Source of the DNA: Spirochaetales bacterium
Lineage (GTDB): Bacteria > Spirochaetota > Spirochaetia > Treponematales > Treponemataceae
Length of the DNA stretch: 64,000 nt
Direction: 5' to 3'
Assembly (NCBI GenBank): GCA_029098225.1
Contig: JAQXNX010000027.1
Location: 1-64,000 of the forward strand
The notes beneath the pieces are model-generated. The model was not told the origin of the DNA and ran no database searches. It saw only the letters and a program-made list of their open reading frames with translations. Positions within the stretch are counted from its first letter, which is position 1; each line of letters begins with the position of its first letter. Of the stretch, positions 48,905 to 57,947 are shown piece after piece. The translations under genes and the position numbers were made by a program.

Positions 48905-51900
48905 CAAACGACTGTTAGTTAGTGTTGCATTTTTATTACTGCTTGGAAAAATTTTTGCACAGGGAATTCTTGAGCATCCAAGAAAAGTTTATAAACTTGC
49001 AACACAATATTTTGATATCCTGTTTGCAGATGAAAGTTCTCCAACCGCATATCTTCTCGCGCAGAAGGCAGATGAAATTTATTTAGAAACAAAAGATGAA
49101 AATCCTCTGGATTATGATTTCCGCATGCCGGTAATTATTTCTCCGGATTCACAAATTTTTTCTGTAGAATATACATCTTCTCCCTATAACCGCATAATTA
49201 TTTTTGAAGGTACAGGTTTAGATTCAGATGATAAGTTTTTGCTTTATGAATGTTTTAAAAGAGAAGTTGCAATCGCGCAGCTTCAGTCAATAAGAAGCAA
49301 AGGAAGTAAAATAATCGGAAAAATAATGAATAGCTTTACACCGGTTTCTTTAATACATCTTCCTGATTCTTTTTTGCAGAGTGCCGGTCGAATTTATATT
49401 TCTTCTTCTGTTACTGATAAACAGGCACTCCAGCTTTTAACACAGGCAAAAATAGAAAATAAATTCCCTTCGTGGTTTCAATGTATTTCTAAGCGAGATA
49501 TTTATCCCGGCAATGATGTTTATATTGCGGCAAATTCTGCTTTTTCGGCGTTTTTAATTCAAACATATGGAATTGAAAAATATGATTATTTCTGGGAATT
49601 ATGCGGAGAAATAAATCTTTTATTTATTGGCGGAGTATTTAATAAGGCATACGGAAAATCAATAGCAGATTTATGGAAGGAATTTGAAGAGTCAATTCCT
49701 GTTCCGGAGAATCTTGAACAGATTGCAGCTTATGAAAAATGCGCAGCAACAATTTTTCCAAATGACAAAGAAGCTTCTTATGATTTTATTATTGCATCTG
49801 ATTATGGGCTCATCTGGTATGATGAAATAAAAAAAGAAGTTGATTTTTATGATGAGAATTCTGAATATAAAATCCGAGAGCTTTTGTTTCTTGCTCAGGA
49901 TGTGACAAAACTTTCTATATCTGATGATCAGAGATATCTTAGTGTTTCTTATAAACAAAACGGTTATAGAAAAAATTTTGTAAGCTTTAAAACAGAAATT
50001 TATGATTTACAGCAGAGATGTTTTCTTAAGCAGGCATACAATCTTACAGATTCAACTATAGTAACTTTGCGTGACGGAACTTTTGCAATTGCTGGTTTTA
50101 CAGAAGAAGAAAATGAAACGGTTCTAAAAATTATAAATATGAAAGAAAACGCAACAGAAGAAGATGTTGTTTTTTCTAAAGTCTTTTCTTCAGACTGTCT
50201 TCCTTCAAATCCTGTAAGTCTTGAAAATGGAATCCTTTATTATTTATTGACTGATAAATCTGTAAAAAAAATAGATGATATTAATTCTCAAATTTTATGC
50301 TGTGTAAATTATGAAACTGGAGAAGAAACTTACTATTCGCTTCCATACAGAATTTTTAATTTAAAAAAAAATAAAAAAAATTCACGCAAAAAAAATATAC
50401 TCACCTTTAATTATTTTGACAGTTCAGTAAGTGCTGTTTCAAAAATTGGTTATATAGAATTTGGAAATAGCGGCCACGCTGAAGAAAGATTAGAAGTGGC
50501 TGAATTTAATACCGGAGTGGCAGATGATATTTCCGATTCCGAAGATGAAATTTTCGATGCGCCAGAAAATATTTTACCTCCTGCAGATAATACTTTCCGC
50601 GAGTCTACAGAAATCTCCTCAGCTGATTTTTATTTTCAAACTGCAGATTTTATTGGCGGTGTAAATTCCTTTTCTTTTATGAACGGAAAAATTTATTACT
50701 GCTCAAAAAAGTTTTCTTATTGTAAATTGAATGTAATAAATTCTATATATATGCCTTTTGCTAAAACTACGATAGCGGCATATGCGGATGAAGAATTAAA
50801 TTTACTCGCTGTTAATATAGAAGAACCGGAGCATTTATTTATAAATGTAGAAAAAAATCCAGAAACAAAAAAGAAAACTCTTGGAGAATATCAGCTTGGA
50901 ACTTATGTTCCCTTTGCTTATTTTTTTCCGCCTTCCGTGATTCCTCTTGTTGCAATAAAAGAAATTTCTTTAGATTCTGGAGTAACTCTGGCACCTGCAA
51001 TCGGCTTAACCTTACGTACCGGTGCAGACCCTTTTGATAATACTCGGGTTACACTTTCTACAAGTGCAGGACTTGCCAATTTAAGTTATCAGAAAATCTT
51101 TACAAAGAAATTTACTGAATACACGGATTTTTCCAGCAATTCTATACGCGATATAGTAGATATTAATAATTCACAAAAGAAAAATATTTCCGCAGTTGCA
51201 TATATCGAAAATTTTTCTACACCAATTGATATAAGGCTGGCTTCATCTTTCAGATTCAGTACAAAAGGTGAATATGACTTTCTGGCACTGGCAGGAACTT
51301 CCTGGACTATTCCATTCAGAATGAATTTCCGAAATCTTACAATTGGAATTAATGGTTATTATTCTGCTTCTACTGATTATTATGATCCAACGCTTACTTA
51401 TTATAATCCTCCAAAACAAGACTGGCCTTCATTCGATCAGGCTTATCAGGTTGCTCTTGTCTGGACAGGTATTGAATATTCAAACATCCATCAATATGGA
51501 ATTTCCAAATATGAACAGCGTGGACTTTCTGTGGGCGCAAAGCTTTATTCATTCTGGGATATTAACGAAATCAGACTTTTAAAGGCTTATAAGGCTGAAC
51601 TTGAAAAGCAGCTGCAGGAAGAAGAAAGTGAAAAGAAAAAAAATCAGGCACAGGGAAATTCCGGTGGTGGAGAAAATCCTGGAACTCAACCTGAAAATAA
51701 ATCAGAGCAGGAAGTTTTGAATTCTTCTGAATATAATTTAACTCAGGCACAGATAGACGAAATTTACAATCAGAAAATGCTTGATATAAGTCAGTTTAAT
51801 TTAAGCCTTTATGCTGATATAAAAATTCCCCGGCTAACTCCATTAAAAATGCATAGTGGCTGGGTATTGAGCGTGCCAACTTCAATTCATGCAGAATTTT

Positions 51901-52265
51901 TAAAGGAAAATGGAAATGCATTGAATGTCTGCATTGAATCTCTGCTTATAGGTAAAGAAATTCAAAATGGAATTCCGTTTACTCAGATTTTCTTTTATCG
52001 TTCCGGATTAAAATTCGGCTACGATTTTAATTTAAACTATGACACGTCAAAAGTTCAGCTTCCTGATATACGAAGGAAAAATTATATCGGAACTCTTTTA
52101 GCAAATACTTATGTAAGCGACAGTTTATATCTTCTTCTTGATATGGATTTTTCTTCTCCAATCGGCGTAATTTCTAAGATACAGTTTAGTGGCTCTGCCA
52201 AGTTTGAATTTTTCCCGCGAACCGCTGCTTATAAACTCGGTCTGGTTTTAAATGCGCATTTTTAA
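48885..52265 (+). CDS. Large envelope protein of unknown function, probable outer-membrane C-terminus
   Basis: Signal peptide LLVSVAFLLLLGKIFAQG; ~1100 aa; beta-rich C-terminal third ending in LVLNAHF; overlaps argD 3' end. Confidence 0.65.
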   Translation: MFLKISNKRLLVSVAFLLLLGKIFAQGILEHPRKVYKLATQYFDILFADESSPTAYLLAQKADEIYLETKDENPLDYDFRMPVIISPDSQIFSVEYTSSPYNRIIIFEGTGLDSDDKFLLYECFKREVAIAQLQSIRSKGSKIIGKIMNSFTPVSLIHLPDSFLQSAGRIYISSSVTDKQALQLLTQAKIENKFPSWFQCISKRDIYPGNDVYIAANSAFSAFLIQTYGIEKYDYFWELCGEINLLFIGGVFNKAYGKSIADLWKEFEESIPVPENLEQIAAYEKCAATIFPNDKEASYDFIIASDYGLIWYDEIKKEVDFYDENSEYKIRELLFLAQDVTKLSISDDQRYLSVSYKQNGYRKNFVSFKTEIYDLQQRCFLKQAYNLTDSTIVTLRDGTFAIAGFTEEENETVLKIINMKENATEEDVVFSKVFSSDCLPSNPVSLENGILYYLLTDKSVKKIDDINSQILCCVNYETGEETYYSLPYRIFNLKKNKKNSRKKNILTFNYFDSSVSAVSKIGYIEFGNSGHAEERLEVAEFNTGVADDISDSEDEIFDAPENILPPADNTFRESTEISSADFYFQTADFIGGVNSFSFMNGKIYYCSKKFSYCKLNVINSIYMPFAKTTIAAYADEELNLLAVNIEEPEHLFINVEKNPETKKKTLGEYQLGTYVPFAYFFPPSVIPLVAIKEISLDSGVTLAPAIGLTLRTGADPFDNTRVTLSTSAGLANLSYQKIFTKKFTEYTDFSSNSIRDIVDINNSQKKNISAVAYIENFSTPIDIRLASSFRFSTKGEYDFLALAGTSWTIPFRMNFRNLTIGINGYYSASTDYYDPTLTYYNPPKQDWPSFDQAYQVALVWTGIEYSNIHQYGISKYEQRGLSVGAKLYSFWDINEIRLLKAYKAELEKQLQEEESEKKKNQAQGNSGGGENPGTQPENKSEQEVLNSSEYNLTQAQIDEIYNQKMLDISQFNLSLYADIKIPRLTPLKMHSGWVLSVPTSIHAEFLKENGNALNVCIESLLIGKEIQNGIPFTQIFFYRSGLKFGYDFNLNYDTSKVQLPDIRRKNYIGTLLANTYVSDSLYLLLDMDFSSPIGVISKIQFSGSAKFEFFPRTAAYKLGLVLNAHF

Positions 52266-52342
52266 TTTTTTGTTATTGTGCTTTTTTTTTTAAATTTTTT
52301 TTATTATATTTTATTATATGGATTAATTTCATCCATGCGCGA

Positions 52343-52695
52343 CCGCTACCGCGGAGGTTATGAGGAGTATGCAAAAAATACATCCCTGTATTTTTTGCAA
52401 CTGCAGTTTTTCCTTTCGGAAAAAGCTGCGATTCGCTGCCTCCATGCAGCGCCGCTACCGCGGAGGTTATAAGGAGTATGCAAAAAATACGTCCCTGTAT
52501 TTTTTGCAACTGCAGTTTTTCCTTCGGAAAAAGCTGCGATTCGCTGCCTCCATGCAGCGCCGCTACCGCGGAGGTTTATAAGGAGTATGCAAAAAATACG
52601 TCCCTGTATTTTTTGCAACTGCAGTTTTTCCTTTCGGAAAAAGCTGCTTATTTCGCGCATCCATGCGCGACCGCTACCGCGGAGGTTTAAGGAGT
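52343..52695. repeat. Tandem array of ~109-bp units (three full, one partial)
   Basis: CCGCTACCGCGGAGGTT starts at 52343, 52452, 52560, 52671; shared GCAAAAAATACRTCCCTGTATTTTTTGC and GCAGTTTTTCC...GGAAAAAGCTGC hairpins. Confidence 0.95.
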
Positions 52696-52700
52696 AAAAA

Positions 52701-53696
52701 ATGATTGAATTATCTAATGTTTTTCGTGATTTTGGAAATTTCCGTGCTGTAAATGACATTAGTTTTTCTATTCCTACAGGACAAATTGTTGGATTGCTTG
52801 GTCCAAATGGTGCCGGAAAAACTACTACAATGCGAATGATTTCTGGATTTATTGAGCCAACATCAGGAACCATTAAAATTGATGGTGTTGATATTCATGA
52901 AAATCCTGTTGAAGCAAAGAAAAAAATTGGTTATATGCCTGAATCTGCACCGCTTTATCAGGATATGATTGTAGAAGATTATCTTAATTATATTGCAGAA
53001 ATTCATAACGAAGATGCATCTGTAAAGGTTCCTCAGCTTTGCGAGGAGTGCGGACTTAAAGAAGTAATGAGCAAAAATATTTCTGAGCTTTCTCGCGGTA
53101 ACCGACAGAGAGTTGCTCTTGCGCATGCATTAATGCACGATCCAGAAATTCTTATACTCGATGAACCAACCAGCGGACTTGATCCTAATCAGGTAGAAGA
53201 TGTTCGTGCAATTATCCGTGAAATAGGAAAAACCAGAACGGTAATTGTTTCTACACATATTTTGAGTGAAGTTGAAACCTTATGCAGCCGTGCAATCATT
53301 ATTTCTGGCGGAAGACTGGTTGCAGATAGTTCTATAGAAGAATTGAAGAACAGCATTAAAAAGCAGTCTTCAGTTTTTGTTACCCTTAGATGCTCAGATA
53401 AAAACGAATTTTCTGCAATTGAAGCAATTGCAGAAAAAATTGATGGCGTTGTAAAGGCTGTATGTTCTCCTTTAGAAAATGATTTATGCAGGCTTGAACT
53501 TTCTGTAAAGGAAAATTTTGAAGTTCGTCCAAAGCTTGTAAAAGCGCTTGTAGAAAAGAATTATGATTTGTATGAAATTTCAATTAGCGAAAATTCTCTT
53601 GAAGATGTATTCCATGAATTAACCTCGGGAAGTTCGGCTGAAAGTTCATCTTCAAACGAAAATTCCGCAGCAGAAAAAAATACATCAGAAAATTAG
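52701..53696 (+). CDS. ABC transporter ATP-binding protein, GldA-like
   Basis: GLLGPNGAGKTTTMRMISGF, ELSRGNRQRVALAHALMHDPEILILDEPTSGLDP. Confidence 0.93.
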   Translation: MIELSNVFRDFGNFRAVNDISFSIPTGQIVGLLGPNGAGKTTTMRMISGFIEPTSGTIKIDGVDIHENPVEAKKKIGYMPESAPLYQDMIVEDYLNYIAEIHNEDASVKVPQLCEECGLKEVMSKNISELSRGNRQRVALAHALMHDPEILILDEPTSGLDPNQVEDVRAIIREIGKTRTVIVSTHILSEVETLCSRAIIISGGRLVADSSIEELKNSIKKQSSVFVTLRCSDKNEFSAIEAIAEKIDGVVKAVCSPLENDLCRLELSVKENFEVRPKLVKALVEKNYDLYEISISENSLEDVFHELTSGSSAESSSSNENSAAEKNTSEN

Positions 53697-53705
53697 GAGA
53701 TAAAA

Positions 53706-54431
53706 ATGAAAAATAATAAATGTAAAAATGCTTCTATTATAATTATGAAGCGTGAATTAAAATCATATTTTTCCAGTCCTATTGCTTATTTTGTAACAGG
53801 ATTATTTCTTCTGGTTGCAGGTCTTTTCTTTTTTACTCCATTTTTCCTTCAGAATAGGGCAGAGCTGAGGGCTTTATTTGCCTATTTCCCGATTTTTCTG
53901 GGAATCTTTATTCCAGCAGTAACAATGAGAAACTTTGCCGAGGAAAGAAGAATTGGTTCAATGGAAACTTTAATGACTCTTCCGGTTACAGAATTTCAGG
54001 TAACTCTTGGAAAATATCTTGCAAGTTTTATTTCTTCACTCGTAATGATTGTGCCAACGCTTTTATATCTTATTCCGGTAGAGGTTTTCGGCTCTCCTGA
54101 TTACGGTCCTATAATCGGCGGATACCTTGGTGCAATTTTCTTATGCGCTTGTTTTTCTGCAATCGGGTTGTTTTCTTCTTCAATTACAAAAAATCAGATA
54201 ATCGCATATTTTGTCGGCGGATTTATTTGTCTTGCTCTTGCATTAGTTCATATTTTCTTTGTATTTCTTCCGGCTCCTGCTATTAAATTTTTTACATTTA
54301 TTTCTGCCAACGCACATTTTGAATCAATTTCGCGCGGCATTTTAGATTCCAGAGATTTCATATATTTTATTTCTCTGGCAGTTTTATTCTTTTTAATGAC
54401 AGTTCGTCATGAAGAGAATCAGAAAAAGTAG
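53706..54431 (+). CDS. ABC-2 type permease, GldF-like
   Basis: KRELKSYFSSPIAYFVTGLFLLVAGLFFF; six TMs; adjacent ATPase. Confidence 0.88.
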   Translation: MKNNKCKNASIIIMKRELKSYFSSPIAYFVTGLFLLVAGLFFFTPFFLQNRAELRALFAYFPIFLGIFIPAVTMRNFAEERRIGSMETLMTLPVTEFQVTLGKYLASFISSLVMIVPTLLYLIPVEVFGSPDYGPIIGGYLGAIFLCACFSAIGLFSSSITKNQIIAYFVGGFICLALALVHIFFVFLPAPAIKFFTFISANAHFESISRGILDSRDFIYFISLAVLFFLMTVRHEENQKK

Positions 54432-54441
54432 GTGGTGAATT

Positions 54442-56529
54442 ATGAAGAAATTAATAAACTGGTTTAAAAGTTCAAAAAGCGATTTTGTATTATTTGTTAT
54501 TTTTCTGGTATTAATTAATCTTTTAAGCTTCAGCTTTTATAAAAGAATTGATTTAACAAAATCAAAATCTTATTCTCTTTCTAAAGCAAGCAAGGAACTT
54601 GTAAATAATCTGGAACAGCCACTTTCTGTTTATTCGTTCTTCGACAGTAATCTTCCAGAAGCTTATAATGCCATAGCTCAGTATGTTGAAGATCTTTTAA
54701 CAGAATATGAAGGCGCTGCAAAAAAGAATTTTAATGTGTATAAAATGAATACTTCAAAACCTCAGAATGCAAAGCTTGCAGATGATTTTGGTCTTATGCA
54801 GGTACAGATTCAGGAAGTTAAAAGTAAGGAAGTTGGATTTAAGCAGGGGTATATGGGAATTGCCATTACTTACGGAGATTCTGTAGAAATTATAAATCCT
54901 ATTTCTTCAACAGACGGTTTTGAATATCTTCTTTCTTCCAAAATTTCAAAGATTATAAGTACAAGCGATACTCTTGCTGGGCTTCCAAAAAATGATCATA
55001 TAGAATTAAAGCTTTACTTTTCAGATATTCTTAAAAACTGGGGAATTTCTGGGGCAGATGAAATTGAAAAAAATACCCGCTCAGCATACAAGGCTGTAAA
55101 TAAACGGGCATCGGGCAGAATTGATTTTACAATAGAAAATAATGTTTCAGATTCAGTTCTGTTGGATGCAGAAAAATATGGTTTGCAGATGGTTAGAATT
55201 CAGAATGACGATGGAAGTATAACAACAGCTGTTCTTGGCCTTGTGCTTATTCATAATGACGATTTTTATTCACTTCCTGTGCAGATTGAAAATATGCTTT
55301 TCAGCTATGCAATTTCCGGAATTGATGATTTAGAAAATTCTATTACAGAAGGCTTGCAGAGTCTTCTTTCTAATGTAACTTATGTAGGCTACATTACCGG
55401 TCATGATGAGCTTGCGCTTAAAGATGATTCAAATTCTGGCGGAATGACTTCGGCTGTAAACTTCAGTAATCTTGTTTCAGAAAAATATCAGTTTGTAGAA
55501 ATGGATCTTTCTGAGGAAGATATTCCGGCCGGCATGAATTGTATTGTAATAAACGGTCCTAAATCTGAATTCCTGGATAAAGAACTTTACAAGATTGATC
55601 AGTTTATTCTTCGCGGTGGAAACGTTGTTTTCTTTGTAGATGGAATGCTCGAAAATCAGATGGCAATGTATTACGGCGGCGAAAGTTTTGAAAAGAACGA
55701 AAGTAATATTATAAAGCTCCTGGAAGCTTATGGAATTAAAATTCAGAATGATATTGTTTTTGACAAAAACTGTTATACAGCAAAGAATCAGAATTATGGA
55801 ATGCTAAATTATTACTGGGCTCCAAATCTTCAAAAAGATCAGCTTTCTCAAAGCAGTGTAATTACAAAAAATCTTGGTTATGTTTTAATGCTTCAGAATA
55901 GTTCAATAGATGCTTCTGCTGCTATAGAAGACAAAAATATAAATCTTTCTGTTCTTGCAAAAACTTCGGAAGATTCATGGACCGCATCTGAAAATCTTTA
56001 TTTGAATCCACTTACTATGTCGGTCCCAGATAATAAAGATGAACTTCATTCAAGCGTACTTGCTGTTCTTGCCGAAGGGAAATTCAACAGTTATTTTGAA
56101 TCTGCTCCAGAATTTGATGAGCCGGGAGAAGCTTCTGGTAATTCAGAAGTGAATAATAAACTTCAGACTTCTAAGCATATTGCAAAGAGTATAGCTAACG
56201 GAAAACTTTTTGTAACTGGTTCTTCACAAATTACAACAGGACAGGTAATTGATGAAGCTGGAAATACACCAGTTGCAATGCTTTTACTTAACGTTATTGA
56301 TTATATGAACGGTAACCAGGATTTATGTATTATGAGAACAAAGGGACTCTCTGCAAATGTTCTTACAATAAAATCTAAGGCTGCTGCAAACTTCTGGCAA
56401 TATTTCTGTGAGTTTGGAATTCTTGTTCTTATATTTGTCTGCTGGCTGATTGTATGGAGAATTCGTGTGAACCGAAGAAAGCAGATAAACAAAAAATACA
56501 ATCCAAACGATGCGCGATTAATTAAATAA
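54442..56529 (+). CDS. GldG-like ABC-associated protein
   Basis: N- and C-terminal TMs; IDLTKSKSYSLSKASKELVNNLEQPLSVYSFFD; context with GldA/GldF. Confidence 0.8.
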   Translation: MKKLINWFKSSKSDFVLFVIFLVLINLLSFSFYKRIDLTKSKSYSLSKASKELVNNLEQPLSVYSFFDSNLPEAYNAIAQYVEDLLTEYEGAAKKNFNVYKMNTSKPQNAKLADDFGLMQVQIQEVKSKEVGFKQGYMGIAITYGDSVEIINPISSTDGFEYLLSSKISKIISTSDTLAGLPKNDHIELKLYFSDILKNWGISGADEIEKNTRSAYKAVNKRASGRIDFTIENNVSDSVLLDAEKYGLQMVRIQNDDGSITTAVLGLVLIHNDDFYSLPVQIENMLFSYAISGIDDLENSITEGLQSLLSNVTYVGYITGHDELALKDDSNSGGMTSAVNFSNLVSEKYQFVEMDLSEEDIPAGMNCIVINGPKSEFLDKELYKIDQFILRGGNVVFFVDGMLENQMAMYYGGESFEKNESNIIKLLEAYGIKIQNDIVFDKNCYTAKNQNYGMLNYYWAPNLQKDQLSQSSVITKNLGYVLMLQNSSIDASAAIEDKNINLSVLAKTSEDSWTASENLYLNPLTMSVPDNKDELHSSVLAVLAEGKFNSYFESAPEFDEPGEASGNSEVNNKLQTSKHIAKSIANGKLFVTGSSQITTGQVIDEAGNTPVAMLLLNVIDYMNGNQDLCIMRTKGLSANVLTIKSKAAANFWQYFCEFGILVLIFVCWLIVWRIRVNRRKQINKKYNPNDARLIK

Positions 56530-56542
56530 TGGAGATGCGACT

Positions 56543-57133
56543 ATGAAACCTAGAAAACTTATATTAATTATTGCCGATTTAATTCTGCTTGCTGTGTTAA
56601 TTATTAATTTAATTATTTCTTCAAAAAGCAGTATAAAGAATTTTGAAATTAAAGAAGACATTAATTCTATATTAATTACAAAAGCGGATGGGGAAATTTC
56701 TCTTACCAAAAATGGCGAAGATTGGTTTGTAGGAAACGAAAATCTTCCTGCTGAAAATTATTCTGTTGAAAATCTTGTAGAGGCAGTTTCTTCAATTAAA
56801 GTTCTGGATAAGGTTGCTTCTTTATCTGAATACACAAAAGAAACCTATGAATTTACAGATAATAATTCCATTACAGTTCTTGTAAAAAATAATGATAAGG
56901 TTTTAAGAAAAATTGTACTTGGAAAAAAATCTACAGTTTACAGTCAGACCTTCATTACTTTAGACGACAAAAATGACATTTATCTTTCTACAGGTTCATT
57001 AAGAAGTAAATTTGAGATTACAGAAAATGATTTAATTAAGGCAGAGCCTGAACCTGAACAGCAGCCGGAAGCATCTTCAGAAGCAGACAATTCTATTGAA
57101 GATTCTCTGGAAGAACCTTCAATAGAATTGTAA
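56543..57133 (+). CDS. DUF4340-like protein
   Basis: N-terminal TM, ILITKADGEISLTKNGEDWFV...VLGKKSTVYSQTFITLDDKNDIYL; end of Gld-type cluster. Confidence 0.65.
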   Translation: MKPRKLILIIADLILLAVLIINLIISSKSSIKNFEIKEDINSILITKADGEISLTKNGEDWFVGNENLPAENYSVENLVEAVSSIKVLDKVASLSEYTKETYEFTDNNSITVLVKNNDKVLRKIVLGKKSTVYSQTFITLDDKNDIYLSTGSLRSKFEITENDLIKAEPEPEQQPEASSEADNSIEDSLEEPSIEL

Positions 57134-57137
57134 ATTT

Positions 57138-57185
57138 CGCGCATCCGTGCGTGTCCACCAGCAAGTGTGTCCACCAGCATGCGCG
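57138..57185. repeat. Short palindromic/tandem element upstream of pth
   Basis: CGCGCAT (57138-57144) / ATGCGCG (57179-57185) enclosing two copies of GTGTCCACCAGCA (57151, 57167). Confidence 0.65.
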
Positions 57186-57198
57186 GCAGGAGTATGAA

Positions 57199-57855
57199 AT
57201 GATTAAGCTTGTTGCTTTTCTTGGAAACTATGGACGTGAATATGACAAAACCAGACACAATGTTGCCTGGTATTTTGAAGATTCCTTTCCTTTTGCATCT
57301 TCTATAAGCTGGCAGAATAAATTTAAAGGCGAATTTGCAGTGATTACTCCCGAGCAGCTTTCGCAATGGGCCTGTGACAATAAAATCTGTTCAAAAAAAG
57401 ATGGAAGTCCTGTTTTGGTTCCAGAAGATGCTCCTGCTCACATATATTTATTAAAACCATTAACTTATATGAATCTTAGCGGCGACAGTATTATTGAAGC
57501 CGCAAACTTTTATAAAATCAAGCCGGAAGAAATTCTTGTAGTTCATGATGAACTTGAACTTGCAATTGGTTTTGTGAGTTTAAAATGGAGTGGCGGACTT
57601 GGCGGGCATAATGGGCTTCGTTCTACAAAAGCAGTTCTTAACACTCCTGATTTTTTCAGACTGCGCTTTGGAATTGGCAGGCCTGAAAATGATAAGATTT
57701 CTGTTGCTGATTATGTTTTGGGTCATTTTTCTTCAGAGCAGCAGGAAATAATGCAGAATGTTTTTTCAGCTGCTAATCTTCTTTTTGTAAAAGTCCTGCT
57801 TTCTAAAAATCCTTCAGATTTAATTCAAAGCTGGGGTAAAAAGAAAATAGTTTAA
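57199..57855 (+). CDS. pth: Peptidyl-tRNA hydrolase
   Basis: VAFLGNYGREYDKTRHNVAW, LLKPLTYMNLSGDSI, VVHDELEL, GGLGGHNGLRS; start at MIKLV. Confidence 0.93.
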   Translation: MIKLVAFLGNYGREYDKTRHNVAWYFEDSFPFASSISWQNKFKGEFAVITPEQLSQWACDNKICSKKDGSPVLVPEDAPAHIYLLKPLTYMNLSGDSIIEAANFYKIKPEEILVVHDELELAIGFVSLKWSGGLGGHNGLRSTKAVLNTPDFFRLRFGIGRPENDKISVADYVLGHFSSEQQEIMQNVFSAANLLFVKVLLSKNPSDLIQSWGKKKIV

Positions 57856-57881
57856 AAATTTAAAATATTTTTTGTAACTTG

Positions 57882-57929
57882 TTGACACTTTTTTTTTTTT
57901 TTACTACGATAGACGTACTACGATAAACG
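57882..57929 (+). promoter_or_regulatory. Candidate promoter with T14 spacer and duplicated -10 region
   Basis: TTGACA (57882-57887), 17-nt spacer including T14 (57889-57902), TACGAT (57905-57910); TACTACGATARACG repeated at 57902 and 57916. Confidence 0.6.
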
Positions 57930-57947
57930 TAATAGAGAGGTTATAGT

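Noticed and set aside
52343-52695. CRISPR array
   Set aside because: Units are contiguous ~109-bp tandem copies without variable spacers, and no cas genes are present
52358-52873. 171-aa minus-strand ORF across the tandem array
   Set aside because: Translation of the repeats and of the antisense of the ABC gene start; repeated LRGSGAAWRQRIAAF is a repeat artefact
57841-57902. T14 tract as a terminator of pth
   Set aside because: No stable GC-containing hairpin precedes the Ts; the TTGACA-17-TACGAT arrangement fits a promoter better
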